The notes below the pieces were generated by a model. It was not told where the DNA came from. It was given only the letters and a program-made list of their open reading frames with translations, and did no database searches. Shown in pieces: positions 27,492 to 37,000 of a stretch of 64,000 bases of DNA. Source of the DNA: UBA12170 sp964293475 (GTDB taxonomy: Bacteria; Bacteroidota; Bacteroidia; Bacteroidales; UBA12170). The position numbers and the translations under genes were made by a program. Location of the stretch: the NCBI GenBank assembly GCA_964293475.1, contig CAXYYJ010000016.1, positions 1-64,000 on the forward strand. The letters are read 5' to 3'. Position 1 is the stretch's first letter; the number at the start of each line of letters is the position of its first letter.

Positions 27492-27723
27492 ATGTCGGTT
27501 GTGTGATGCGGTCTTGGTGAGTTTGGTCAAAATCAAATGTGAAGCAACTTGCTTTGACTTGTGTGAGGCGTTGCTTCTCTTTTGCTTTTGCGAAGAATGG
27601 CAAACACGGTATGTCCGAAATTAGATATCTGTTCATTTTTTGTCTGTCTATTTGGTTACGCACTTTCGCTATAACATGATCGATAACAAAGCACTAAATA
27701 CAATATTAGAATCAATTACAATT

Positions 27724-27933
27724 TTAGTCATTCAGGCCTATTTGTTTTTTAATTTTATCCCAGCGTCCTTTCTTTGCTTCATTGACTAAATCATCAATAT
27801 CTTGCTCATTCGCAGTCGATTTCGAAGTTAGTTCTTTAGCCTTGAGATAGTCGAAGATTGATTGAATTTGGGAAGCCCTGGTACCTATTTTGACCCTGAC
27901 CAATATTTCATTATTTTGAATTTCAACTATCAT
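27724..27933 (-). CDS. Small antitoxin-like protein
   Basis: 69 aa. It begins MIVEIQNNEILVRVKIG and ends with a basic/acidic helix, LVNEAKKGRWDKIKKQIGL. The short length, N-terminal beta strands and charged amphipathic C-terminus resemble orphan antitoxins of Bacteroidota, but no toxin gene is adjacent. A perfect -7 box TAAATTTG lies on the minus strand at 27944-27951, which supports expression. It may also be a small regulator of the neighbouring Jet operon. Confidence 0.55.
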   Translation of the reverse strand: MIVEIQNNEILVRVKIGTRASQIQSIFDYLKAKELTSKSTANEQDIDDLVNEAKKGRWDKIKKQIGLND

Positions 27934-27943
27934 TTTTTTATTT

Positions 27944-27951
27944 CAAATTTA
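27944..27951 (-). promoter_or_regulatory. -7 promoter box of the antitoxin-like gene
   Basis: TAAATTTG on the minus strand, an exact consensus match, ten bases before the ATG at 27933. Confidence 0.55.
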
Positions 27952-28020
27952 CGAAAATTTCTAATTATAGAATTTTTTAGTTTTAATTGGCGGCCACATC
28001 AGGAAAAAAACAACTGCTGA

Positions 28021-28182
28021 AACACTTTTTGCCGACTGCATGGTGCTGACATAGCTTTAGACAATGGAATGGGAATGGCCTTTCTGTCTGCCACTAAAAA
28101 AATCCCACTACATTTCGACCCTTTTCACGCCGTACATCTCAGGAAATGCAGTAAGGCCCGAAGCGGGAAATCAAGTGGTTGA
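28021..28182 (+). pseudogene. Degenerate C-terminal fragment of a second FAD oxidoreductase
   Basis: From 28039 the frame reads HGADIALDNGMGMA, then a short linker, then HFDPFHAVHLRKC and ARSGKSSG followed by TGA at 28180. It aligns with the end of the FAD enzyme at 19481-20710 (GAGITLCGGIGLGMA ... DFDPFHPDHLKRC ... ARSGKSSG). The last 27 bases (28156-28182) are identical to 20684-20710. Upstream, restoring one base near 28038 yields LFADCHGADI, matching LFLATGCVGAGI, so a frameshift is present as well. About 350 codons of the 5' part are missing; their place is taken by the minus-strand island. It is on the same strand and immediately upstream of the phosphoesterase gene. Confidence 0.75.
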
Positions 28183-28329
28183 CGCTGGCTAAAAAATAAA
28201 CCCCGAATTGATGATTAATAACAGAGTTTTAATAATCAATTAATAAGAGGGCGATATTTTCACCAATCAATAATCAGTACCTGTTTTCATAAAAAATATT
28301 TAATTTTATCTGTTTTTAACTCATTCATC

Positions 28330-31113
28330 ATGAATATTTTCCGACTTTTTTTTGCAACCATTTTTCTGCTTGCGTTTCACCATCTCCAGGCACAAAAAAA
28401 CGACTTTATTATATCGGCACCTGCCGGAAACCGATATGCGGGGCTACTTAAAAACGATACTGCCATCATTCCCAATGGGCGCCTTTTAACCCCTGCCGGA
28501 AAAAGCTTTCTGGTGGCTCCCCATCCCTATGGGTTGGCTATAAGTCATGATGGTCAAATTGCAGTAACCGCCAATTCGGGCACCAACCCCATCTCCATCA
28601 CCATAGTTCGAAATATTCACTCAGAAAATCCCGAAATTCAGCAAATTCCCCCATCACCTGCGGGCGATAAGGGCATTTTGGAATCGGTATTTATGGGTCT
28701 GGCTATCTCCCCCGATAATAAATGGGTTTATGTGGCTGGCGGACAAGCCAATAAAATATATGTTTTCGACTTACTCACCGGAGAGCCCGAAAATGAAATT
28801 GATTGCAGCTCCAACGACGAAAGAGGCGACTATTCGCATGGCTATATTGGCGATATGGTTTTGAGCAGCAATGGAAAATATTTGTATGCTGTGGATCAGA
28901 TAGGATTTAGAATGATCGTGATAAACTTAGAGAAAAAGAAATTGGAAACCTTTATCCCCGTAGGCCGCTATCCCTTTGGCATTCATTTGAGCCAGGACGA
29001 AAAAACTGTTTATGTGGCCAATGTGGGTATGTTTCAGTATGGTTATGCCAAAAAACTGAAAGATGGAAAATGGGAGCGCACCGTGCTCGATAAACCAGGT
29101 TTTGCCTACAATACACCCGAAGCCGAAAAGGGAATTAAAAACGATACGCTCCATATTCCCGGATTAGGTCCTGTAAATTCCGATGAATCTTTTTCGGTTT
29201 GGGCCATTGATGTGGCTGACTCCCAAAAACTTAAAATCCTTTCAAAAATTAAGACAGGGAACATGGTGGGACAAATGGTCGAAGGCATTCCGGCAGTGGG
29301 TGGTTCGAGTCCAAACTCCATAGTATCGGCGGGCGATTATGTTTTTATAAGCAACGGAACCAACGATAATATTACGGTTTTAAACCACAAAACACAGCAA
29401 ATAATCACCCATATCCGACTCAACCCCGAAGAAAAGGTTAAACATTTGCGCGGAATCATTCCTTTTGGTTTGGCAGTTTCGCCCGACGAGAAAACAGTTT
29501 TTGTGGCCGAATCGGGAATTAATGCCATTGGTGTAATTGATGTGGCTACTCTTACAGTAAAAGGCCATATTCCCACAGGCTGGTTTCCTGCCAGGATAAA
29601 AGTGACCCCCGATGGAAAGAACTTAGTGGTTTCCAATGCCAAAGGCTTTGGCAGCGGGCCCAATGGAGGCAGCAGTTTCGACATCAGAAAAGCCGGAAGC
29701 TATATTGGCAGTTTAATGTTTGGCACCATTCAGCTAATAGAAATTCCAACGGATGCTCAATTGGCGGCTTATTCCAAACAGGTGATTTCGAATAACTACA
29801 AGATAGAAACTGCAGAATCATCAGTTCATGATTGGAGAAAAAACAATCCCATTCCGCTGTTCGGTGGTGCAAACAATTCCCCCATTAAACACATTGTATT
29901 TATCTCGAAAGAAAACAGAACCTACGACGAAGTTTTTGGTCAGGTAAAAAATGGAAAAGGCGACTCTACCCTTGCCCGTTATGGCTATAATGCCAGTTTC
30001 ACCAATAAAATAAAAATTAAAGGGGTGGATAATGCCACCGTAATGCCCAATCACCTGAAATTGGCCGCAGAATTTTCCATCAGCGATAATTTTTATGTGG
30101 ACAGCGATGTTTCTGCCGATGGTCACCGATGGCTTGCCAATACCTATCCCAACGAATGGGTAGAAGCCACAACCCCAGCCAATTATGGCGGAAATCGTGA
30201 GTACAAAGAGAATTCCAACGCTCCCGGAAATCTGGGATTCACAGGAGCTGCTGGTGCCATTTATCCCGAAGACTATAACGAAGCCGGCAGCATGTGGGAT
30301 CATATGTTTCGCCACAAAATCGAATATTATAATTTTGGTTTTGGAGTGATGTTCGAGCCCGGCGATTATCAGGATCATTACAAATATGGGGGAATCAAGC
30401 ATATAGCCAATTATCCCATGCCCACACCCCTTTTTAGCAGAACATCCTATCAATACCCTACCTACAATATGGCCATCCCCGACCAATTCAGAGTGGATGT
30501 ATTTAAACAGGAATTTGAAGAAAAATGGGGGAATGGAAAAGATCCCATGCCATCGATGCTTACCGTAATCCTGCCCAACGATCACGGCGCTGGCGAGAGA
30601 CCCGAAGCCGGATATCCGTTCAAAGAGAGCTATATGGCTGATAATGACCTGGCTGTGGGTCGCATTGTGGAATACTTATCACATACCCCCTACTGGAAAA
30701 ATATGATGATTGTAATTACCGAAGACGATGCTCAAAACGGTGTGGACCATGTGGATGCTCACCGAAGTATTCTTATAGTGATTTCACCCTACGCTAAGAA
30801 AAATTATGTAAGCCATGGCCATTACAGCTTCGGAAGTATTTTCAAGACTTTCTGGAATGTGTTGGGAATCCCCTATCTGAATCAGTTTGATGCCACCTCC
30901 ACCGACTTTGCCGACATGTTTACAGAAACCCCTGATTTTACTCCCTATCTGGCTGTTCCGGTGAACGCAAAAATATTCGACCCCCAAAAAGCCCTTGACC
31001 CATTCGACGAAAAATTTGACTGGGAACAGCTCAAACAAAGCCCCGGAATAGACCATGTGCCCGATATGATACGCGAAAGTAAAGAACAGGATGAATGGAG
31101 AAAATCTGAGTAA
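28330..31113 (+). CDS. Exported beta-propeller / phosphoesterase fusion
   Basis: 927 aa. Signal peptide ending LQAQ. Residues about 25-470 are a YVTN/YncE-like seven-bladed propeller (ISPDNKWVYVAGGQANKIYVFD, VSPDEKTVFVAESG). Residues about 515-900 are a phosphoesterase domain of the phospholipase C/acid phosphatase AcpA type in the alkaline phosphatase superfamily: VFISKENRTYDEVFG near the start, VDSDVSADGHRW, and ITEDDAQNGVDHVDAHR with the late metal ligands. Such enzymes hydrolyse phosphate mono- or diesters in the periplasm. Its position before a transporter and phnWX suggests release of phosphonate from esters such as phosphonolipids or phosphonoglycans; that is inference. Confidence 0.88.
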   Translation: MNIFRLFFATIFLLAFHHLQAQKNDFIISAPAGNRYAGLLKNDTAIIPNGRLLTPAGKSFLVAPHPYGLAISHDGQIAVTANSGTNPISITIVRNIHSENPEIQQIPPSPAGDKGILESVFMGLAISPDNKWVYVAGGQANKIYVFDLLTGEPENEIDCSSNDERGDYSHGYIGDMVLSSNGKYLYAVDQIGFRMIVINLEKKKLETFIPVGRYPFGIHLSQDEKTVYVANVGMFQYGYAKKLKDGKWERTVLDKPGFAYNTPEAEKGIKNDTLHIPGLGPVNSDESFSVWAIDVADSQKLKILSKIKTGNMVGQMVEGIPAVGGSSPNSIVSAGDYVFISNGTNDNITVLNHKTQQIITHIRLNPEEKVKHLRGIIPFGLAVSPDEKTVFVAESGINAIGVIDVATLTVKGHIPTGWFPARIKVTPDGKNLVVSNAKGFGSGPNGGSSFDIRKAGSYIGSLMFGTIQLIEIPTDAQLAAYSKQVISNNYKIETAESSVHDWRKNNPIPLFGGANNSPIKHIVFISKENRTYDEVFGQVKNGKGDSTLARYGYNASFTNKIKIKGVDNATVMPNHLKLAAEFSISDNFYVDSDVSADGHRWLANTYPNEWVEATTPANYGGNREYKENSNAPGNLGFTGAAGAIYPEDYNEAGSMWDHMFRHKIEYYNFGFGVMFEPGDYQDHYKYGGIKHIANYPMPTPLFSRTSYQYPTYNMAIPDQFRVDVFKQEFEEKWGNGKDPMPSMLTVILPNDHGAGERPEAGYPFKESYMADNDLAVGRIVEYLSHTPYWKNMMIVITEDDAQNGVDHVDAHRSILIVISPYAKKNYVSHGHYSFGSIFKTFWNVLGIPYLNQFDATSTDFADMFTETPDFTPYLAVPVNAKIFDPQKALDPFDEKFDWEQLKQSPGIDHVPDMIRESKEQDEWRKSE

Positions 31114-31184
31114 TAACAAGACTTACAGACTTTCCTGTAACCCTATAATCCGAAACTGAAATTGCTATTCTCATCTTCCCCGCT

Positions 31185-32501
31185 ATGAAGAAAAACTCAG
31201 GTAACAATCATCGCTTAACTGATTGGTTGTCGAATAAAAATATGGTTATCCAAACCGTGTACATGAGTTTAATGGCATTTTTTACCTATGCCTGCATGTA
31301 TGGTTTGCGAAAACCTTTTACCGCCGCCGAATTCGAAGGTCTGTCATTTCTTGGTATCGATTTTAAAGCCTTAATCATTATTTCGCAGGTTCTGGGCTAT
31401 GCCATTTCCAAGTTTATTGGCATCAAGGTGATTTCAGAGATGGGACGGTCGGCACGGTTGAAAGCCGTGATTATTCTCACCGGAATGGCCGAATTATCGC
31501 TTTTGGGGTTTGGCTTGACACCTTATCCATACAATTTCATCTTCTTGTTTTTCAATGGCTTGCCCTTGGGAATGATTTGGGGATTGGTTTTTGCCTATCT
31601 CGAAGGACGCCGTAACACCGAAATTCTGGGGACAGTTTTAAGCATCAGTTTCATTGTTTCATCGGGCTTTGTGAAAAGTGTTGGAAAGATATTTATGTCC
31701 AGCTTCGGTTTATCCGAATTTCAAATGCCGTGGGTTACCGGACTCGTTTTTTATATCCCGCTCATTGTTTTTATGTGGTTGCTCGATAAATCGCCCAATC
31801 CAACAGCTGCCGATGTAAGTTCACGGGTAAAACGAGAGCCCATGAACGGAGCTCAGCGCCTTGCACTTTTCAAAAAATTTGCCCCCGGAATAGTCTTGTT
31901 AACAGGCGCCTATATCCTTCTCACCGTTTATCGCGACCTGCGCGACAGCTTTGCCGCCGAAATATGGAGCAGTATTGGATATGCCAACAACTCCATGATT
32001 TTTACCTGGAGCGAGTTGCCCATAGCCTTTGTGGTTCTCTCGGCTATGGCGGGTTTAATGCTGATAAAAAGCAACTTCAAAGCCCTTATGGTTAATCAAT
32101 ATTTCATTTTGACCGGGTTCCTTATTATTGGAGTTGGAACTTTGCTGCTCGAGATGGGGCTAATCAACCCCCTGGCCTGGATGATTTTGCTGGGACTTGG
32201 AACCTATCTGGGCTATCTGCCTTTCAACAGCCTGCTCTTCGATCGTATGATTGCCGCATTTGGAACTGTGGCCAATGCGGGTTTTCTGATTTATATTGCC
32301 GATTCTTTTGGATATCTGGGGAGTGTAGGAATTTTAATTTTCAAGAATTTTAGCAATAAAGAACTGAGCTGGTTCCAGTTTTTAACCCAATCGTCCTTCG
32401 GCTTGGCCATTACCGGAAGCCTTCTTATGCTTGCTTCAATTGTCTATTTTCGCAATAAAAATCATGTAGAAAAATCCAGATTATCTGGTAAAAAGTACTA
32501 A
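31185..32501 (+). CDS. MFS-type transporter (DUF5690-like, GlpT-related look)
   Basis: 438 aa with about 12 hydrophobic helices. The first reads YMSLMAFFTYACMYGLRKPFTAAEF, like the RKxF segment that binds phosphate in GlpT/UhpT organophosphate antiporters; GLPLGMIWGLVFAYLEGRRNTE is the conserved cytoplasmic loop. I believe this is the DUF5690 family of Bacteroidota. Between the phosphoesterase and phnW it most likely imports 2-aminoethylphosphonate or a related phosphonate across the inner membrane. The substrate is inferred from context only. Confidence 0.75.
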   Translation: MKKNSGNNHRLTDWLSNKNMVIQTVYMSLMAFFTYACMYGLRKPFTAAEFEGLSFLGIDFKALIIISQVLGYAISKFIGIKVISEMGRSARLKAVIILTGMAELSLLGFGLTPYPYNFIFLFFNGLPLGMIWGLVFAYLEGRRNTEILGTVLSISFIVSSGFVKSVGKIFMSSFGLSEFQMPWVTGLVFYIPLIVFMWLLDKSPNPTAADVSSRVKREPMNGAQRLALFKKFAPGIVLLTGAYILLTVYRDLRDSFAAEIWSSIGYANNSMIFTWSELPIAFVVLSAMAGLMLIKSNFKALMVNQYFILTGFLIIGVGTLLLEMGLINPLAWMILLGLGTYLGYLPFNSLLFDRMIAAFGTVANAGFLIYIADSFGYLGSVGILIFKNFSNKELSWFQFLTQSSFGLAITGSLLMLASIVYFRNKNHVEKSRLSGKKY

Positions 32502-32523
32502 ACATTTAAATATCAATATAGTT

Positions 32524-33657
32524 ATGAGTCTTGCAGATCCATTAAATTCAAAACAAATTCTCTTTACACCCGGTCCGCTTACCACCGCCAGCGAGGTAAA
32601 AAAAGCAACACTTTTCGATTTGGGGTCGAGAGATTATACTTTTATTCAACTGGTTCAGGAAATCAGAAACGAGCTCCTGGAGCTGGCCCATGTTCAATCG
32701 CCCGAATACGAAACCATTATTGTTCAGGGAAGCGGAACCTTTGGTGTGGAATCAACCATTTCATCCGTTATACCCGCCGATGGAGTTATACTCAATATCG
32801 TCAATGGGGCTTATGGACGCAGAATAAGTCAGATGGCTGGCATTCACGGTATCGAACTTGTGGAAATAAGCTATCCCGAAAACAGCCTCTACGATCTTGC
32901 GGAAATTGAACAAGCCCTGCTCTCCCACCCCCAAATAACTCATATTTCGGTAATCCATGGAGAAACAACCACCGGATTGCTCAATCCCCTGGAACCTTTG
33001 GGAGCACTGGCCAAACAGTATAACAAAGTATTTATTGTAGATGCCATGAGCACTTTTGGCGCTTACCAAATTGATGTAAAAAATCTGAATATCAGTTTTT
33101 TAGTATCATCGTCCAATAAGTGCATCGAAGGTATTCCCGGATTTAGCTTTGTTATTGCACAAGCAGATGAGCTGAAGAAGAGCAAGGGAAATGCCCGAAC
33201 CCTGAGCCTTGACCTTTACGAGCAATGGCTTGGACTGCACAGCAACGGACAGTTTCGATTTACGCCTCCGGTTCAGGTATTGTTGGGCTTCCGCGAAGCA
33301 CTTCGTTTGCTGCACGAAGAAGGTGGCACCGAAGCCCGGGGAGCCAGATATTCCGAAAACAATCAACTTTTAATGGAAGGAATGATTAGACTGGGTTTTG
33401 AGCCCTATTTGCCAAAATCAATCAGAAGTTATATCATTACCTCTTTTCTCTATCCCAGCCATCCAAACTTCTCCTTCGAAACTTTTTACCAAAAACTTCA
33501 CGAAAAAGGCTGCGTCATTTATCCCGGCAAACTGAGTCAGGTTGATTGTTTCAGAATTGGCAATATTGGGCAAATTTATTCCGACGATATTCACAATCTA
33601 CTGATTTCCATTGAGAAAACACTACTGGAAATGGACATCGATCTTATTAATCAATAA
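32524..33657 (+). CDS. phnW: 2-aminoethylphosphonate--pyruvate transaminase
   Basis: 377 aa, class V aminotransferase. It opens LFTPGPLTTASEVK, contains VQGSGTFGVES (PLP phosphate site), VDAMSTFGAY with Asp173 contacting the pyridine nitrogen, and Lys199 in SSSNKCIEGIPGF, the PLP-binding lysine. It transfers the amino group of 2-aminoethylphosphonate to pyruvate, giving phosphonoacetaldehyde and alanine. phnX follows after 14 bases and uses the product. Length and motifs agree with PhnW. It is cytoplasmic and part of the co-oriented run 28330-34505. Confidence 0.95.
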   Translation: MSLADPLNSKQILFTPGPLTTASEVKKATLFDLGSRDYTFIQLVQEIRNELLELAHVQSPEYETIIVQGSGTFGVESTISSVIPADGVILNIVNGAYGRRISQMAGIHGIELVEISYPENSLYDLAEIEQALLSHPQITHISVIHGETTTGLLNPLEPLGALAKQYNKVFIVDAMSTFGAYQIDVKNLNISFLVSSSNKCIEGIPGFSFVIAQADELKKSKGNARTLSLDLYEQWLGLHSNGQFRFTPPVQVLLGFREALRLLHEEGGTEARGARYSENNQLLMEGMIRLGFEPYLPKSIRSYIITSFLYPSHPNFSFETFYQKLHEKGCVIYPGKLSQVDCFRIGNIGQIYSDDIHNLLISIEKTLLEMDIDLINQ

Positions 33658-33671
33658 AAAAACTGACAACA

Positions 33672-34505
33672 ATGAATGAAATAAAAGAAAAAAGCTTCCG
33701 GGGGCCCATTAAAGCCATCATTTTTGATTGGGCTGGAACCACCGTCGATTTTGGCTGCATGGCTCCCACAGGTGTTTTTATTGAAGTATTCAGACAAAAA
33801 GGCATCGACATTACAGTGGCCGAAGCACGTGGTCCCATGGGGCTCCACAAACGCGACCATATTCGCATCATTGGAAGCTATCCCCGTGTAGCTCAATTGT
33901 GGGAAGAAAAATATGGGCGTTCAATCAACGAGGATGATATCAACCAAATGTTCGAAAGCTTTATCCCTCTGCAAATGGAAGTGATTAAAAATCATGCAGA
34001 AATCGTTCCCGAACTTCCTGCCGCACTTGAGATTGCGAAAACGAAAGGATTAAAAATAGGCTCCACCACCGGTTATAACAACGAAATGATGGAAATCCTA
34101 ACCCAGGCTGCGGCTGAGCAAGGCTATATTCCAGATTCCTGGGTTTGTGCCACCGATGTCCCTGCGGGCAGGCCTGCTCCCTGGATGGCTTTTAAAAATG
34201 CCGAAAAACTGGGGGTTTATCCCATGCACAGCATCATTAAAATTGGCGATACCATTGCCGATATCGACGAAGGATTGAACGCGGGGATGTGGAGTGTGGG
34301 AGTTATTAAATCGAGCAACGAGATGGGTCTCACTTTAAACGAGTTACAGGCTTTAGACACCCACGAACTTCAGCAACGAACCATCGAAATCCGCCAAAAA
34401 TATTTTGATGCAGGCGCCCATTTTGTGATTGACAATCTGAGCGAGCTCGATGAACTCATTGACCAAATAAACGAGAAACTGGCCTTGGGCGAAGTTCCCC
34501 GCTAA
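33672..34505 (+). CDS. phnX: Phosphonoacetaldehyde hydrolase
   Basis: 277 aa, HAD superfamily. The nucleophile Asp19 lies in IIFDWAGTTVD, with Ala at 21 where other HAD enzymes have Asp, a hallmark of PhnX. Lys60 in MGLHKRDH is the Schiff-base lysine. GDTIADIDEG (Asp193, Asp197) completes the Mg site, and PAGRPAPW is also typical. It splits the C-P bond to acetaldehyde and phosphate. With PhnW it makes a complete pathway for 2-aminoethylphosphonate as a phosphorus source. A strong terminator at 34521-34557 ends the operon. Confidence 0.96.
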   Translation: MNEIKEKSFRGPIKAIIFDWAGTTVDFGCMAPTGVFIEVFRQKGIDITVAEARGPMGLHKRDHIRIIGSYPRVAQLWEEKYGRSINEDDINQMFESFIPLQMEVIKNHAEIVPELPAALEIAKTKGLKIGSTTGYNNEMMEILTQAAAEQGYIPDSWVCATDVPAGRPAPWMAFKNAEKLGVYPMHSIIKIGDTIADIDEGLNAGMWSVGVIKSSNEMGLTLNELQALDTHELQQRTIEIRQKYFDAGAHFVIDNLSELDELIDQINEKLALGEVPR

Positions 34506-34520
34506 AAAATCTTACACAAA

Positions 34521-34557
34521 AAAAAGAGTGTTGGAAAAATATTCTGACACTCTTTTT
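34521..34557. terminator. Bidirectional terminator between phnX and the TonB receptor
   Basis: AAAAAGAGTGT (34521-34531) pairs with ACACTCTTTTT (34547-34557), 15-nt loop, with A and T tracts on both sides. It serves the convergent genes. Confidence 0.85.
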
Positions 34558-34579
34558 TTATGCCGATGGATAAGCTGAA

Positions 34580-36634
34580 TTAAATCGCCACAGCCAAAGT
34601 AAGGGTGGCACTGCGACCCATGGCATTCACGCCCGATCCATGGTAACGGTAATCGGCATTTAATAAATTGTTGAGCGCCACATTCACCGAGAGAATTTTC
34701 CAGCTATAACCTGCATGGATATTGAAAACCACCCAACCCGGTGTTCCGCCTTCGGGGATGCGGTTATCGTCTTTATCGCCCGCTGCCATACGGTCTTGTT
34801 TATCGGCAAACAAACTCTCTAAGCTTACCCTAAAATCCTTTTTTCTGTACTCAGCCATCAATCGGCCAAACAAAGGTGGAATACGTCGAACGGGCTCATT
34901 TTTAGTTAAATTCTGGCCATAGGTGTAGGTCAGACTCCCTTCGAGCAACAAGTTTTTGTGTATACGATATTCAAAATTGGTTTCAAGACCACGAATCAGG
35001 GCACGTTCCACATTCTCTTTCCGATAAACGGGATAACCTTCAATGCTGTCGCCTTCTACCTTGCTGCGAACAATCAAGTTATTCAGGTTATTTTGGTACA
35101 AATAGAGCTCTCCAGTAAACCGGCTCAGCTGAAGTTTATAACCCACCTGATACTGAACCGACTGTTCGGGCTCCAGATTATAGTTGGGCACTTCGTATCT
35201 GAAATCCACAATCCCCAATGTTCCCAAATCGTCGATATTGGGGGCGCGGTAACCTGTGTTCACCGATACAAAAGCATTGGAAGACGAGCCGAGCTGTCGC
35301 ATAATGGCTATATTTCCAACCAATGCCGAAGGTGTGAGCTCCACATCGCCCAGATTTTCATCGGTCACCCGAATGGTGTTTCCGCTAAATCGCCCACCCG
35401 CCGTAATATTCCAGCGTTTCCAGTCATAACTGTGATTAGAAAAAAGAGCCCATGAAGAATACCGTGAACCATCGGGATACAAACCCCTGCCGTGGGTGGT
35501 GATTCCTGTAATTTCGTCTAAATCGCTCCTGCTGCTGTTCACCAAATCGCGGTAATATTCCACCCCAGAAACGGCATTCCAACCATGCCCAGCTTTGGAT
35601 CCGGTGATGATATCGAGCGAAAATCCCAGAGTATTCACCTGGTCTATTTCTTCACGAAATTTGGTTGCCCCATTCTTTTTAAGCTTTCGCACCTCCATGC
35701 TGTTTTGCGTGGACGCAGTAAAATGTGCCGATTTCCAGATTCCATGGTTCAAACCCTGATTTATCTTCAGATAGCCCAGATTCCGGCTTTGGGGATCCAT
35801 TTGATTTATGGCGTAGTTTTCGAGACAAATTTTATGATAAACAGGGACTTCTGTTTGATGAACCTGCTGAAAAGCCGCCACAAGCTCCGTGGCTTTAAGG
35901 AGTTTTACCTTAGCTTTTAAATCGAAATCGAGCTCCTTGTAACCTGTGGGGTCTTGTATGCCCGTGTTCTTCCCAGCAACCAAATCGCCAAATTTTCGGT
36001 AACTGATTCCACCGGTAAAAGCAAATTTTTCCGAGCCATAGGCCAGCCTAAAATGACCCGTTTGTTCCATGTTTAGGGTGGTAACCCTGCCCAGCAGTTT
36101 CCCATGCCATGTGCTTAGAGAATCGTAGTTTGCATCTGTAGTAAAAAGCTGAATGGTTCCACCGAGAGCATCGGAGCCATATTGTACCGAACCACTGCCA
36201 TTGAGCACCTCCACCCTGTCAATTCCAAATACATCGATGGTGTTCAGATACTGATTGGGCCCATAGCGCATGGTGCTGTTGCTCATTCTTATTCCGTCGA
36301 TGAGCATCAGGGTTTGGTTCCCGGTTAACCCCCTGAGAAATGGCGATCCACCGCCATGATTTGTCTTTTGCACAAATACACTGGGGAGAATGGTCAGCGC
36401 TTCGGGAGTTGAGCGTAGCTGATTCTGGTTTATGGTTGTTTGCTGAATCGAATAAACGGGTTGCGGAACCATAAAATTGATGTCGCGAAACCTGTTTGCT
36501 GTTATCACCACCTCGCTCAAATGCCCCTTGATGATGGTGTCGTTCTCCATCCCCTGAGTTTCAGCTGACCAACCATAGCTGTTCAGATTCATTGTAAAAA
36601 CAAATCCCCAGAAAATTAGAAGGTAATTTTTCAT
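34580..36634 (-). CDS. TonB-dependent outer-membrane receptor
   Basis: 684 aa. Signal peptide at about 1-22. The plug (about 38-160) starts LSEVVITANRFRD and holds FLRGLTGNQTLMLIDGIRM and YGSDALGGTIQLFT. The remainder is the barrel, ending ATLTLAVAI. It lacks the carboxypeptidase-like N-terminal domain of SusC proteins, and so belongs with receptors for siderophores, haem, cobalamin or small chelates. No cobalamin riboswitch or Fur-like site was recognised upstream. It lies between phnX and an acid phosphatase gene, so a phosphorus-related ligand is possible but unproven. Confidence 0.85.
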   Translation of the reverse strand: MKNYLLIFWGFVFTMNLNSYGWSAETQGMENDTIIKGHLSEVVITANRFRDINFMVPQPVYSIQQTTINQNQLRSTPEALTILPSVFVQKTNHGGGSPFLRGLTGNQTLMLIDGIRMSNSTMRYGPNQYLNTIDVFGIDRVEVLNGSGSVQYGSDALGGTIQLFTTDANYDSLSTWHGKLLGRVTTLNMEQTGHFRLAYGSEKFAFTGGISYRKFGDLVAGKNTGIQDPTGYKELDFDLKAKVKLLKATELVAAFQQVHQTEVPVYHKICLENYAINQMDPQSRNLGYLKINQGLNHGIWKSAHFTASTQNSMEVRKLKKNGATKFREEIDQVNTLGFSLDIITGSKAGHGWNAVSGVEYYRDLVNSSRSDLDEITGITTHGRGLYPDGSRYSSWALFSNHSYDWKRWNITAGGRFSGNTIRVTDENLGDVELTPSALVGNIAIMRQLGSSSNAFVSVNTGYRAPNIDDLGTLGIVDFRYEVPNYNLEPEQSVQYQVGYKLQLSRFTGELYLYQNNLNNLIVRSKVEGDSIEGYPVYRKENVERALIRGLETNFEYRIHKNLLLEGSLTYTYGQNLTKNEPVRRIPPLFGRLMAEYRKKDFRVSLESLFADKQDRMAAGDKDDNRIPEGGTPGWVVFNIHAGYSWKILSVNVALNNLLNADYRYHGSGVNAMGRSATLTLAVAI

Positions 36635-37000
36635 ATAATATTGATTTCTATTGTTTTAAACAAATTAAAAATGAATAATTTCAGATTTATTTTGAATCCC
36701 GGACATTTTATTTGGAAGTCCAAAGTACCTCATACAATATTAACCATTGATTAAATAAAAGAAAATAAAATACGAATCAAAAAAAACAATTGGAGGGTTT
36801 TGTATGGATATTTGCCCATCAATAATGGCATTATAACCATAATTTTATTTTTCTGTAACATGAAGTTCAGATAAATGAAATAATTTCGTGGGTCTATTCA
36901 TTAGAAAATCACCCTTATGAAATACCCGATTGTTGTCTGTTAAAAAATCACAGAATCAGCCATTTGGGCCTTCATTAAACCGTTAAAAAACAAAAACATT
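36635..37000. other. Divergent intergenic region with two promoter-like boxes
   Basis: About 365 bases between divergent genes. On the minus strand TACTTTG (36721-36727) could serve the TonB receptor; on the + strand TAATTTCG (36881-36888), the variant also seen before the DAHP synthase, could serve the acid phosphatase with a leader of about 105 bases. No riboswitch fold was recognised and there is no reading frame of note. Confidence 0.4.

Noticed and set aside
29821..30585. Long (254-codon) minus-strand frame inside the phosphoesterase gene
   Set aside because: It is a shadow of the opposite strand, whose protein has clear domain matches throughout.
36635..37000. Cobalamin or other riboswitch upstream of the TonB receptor
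   Set aside because: No conserved riboswitch core could be found by eye in the region.
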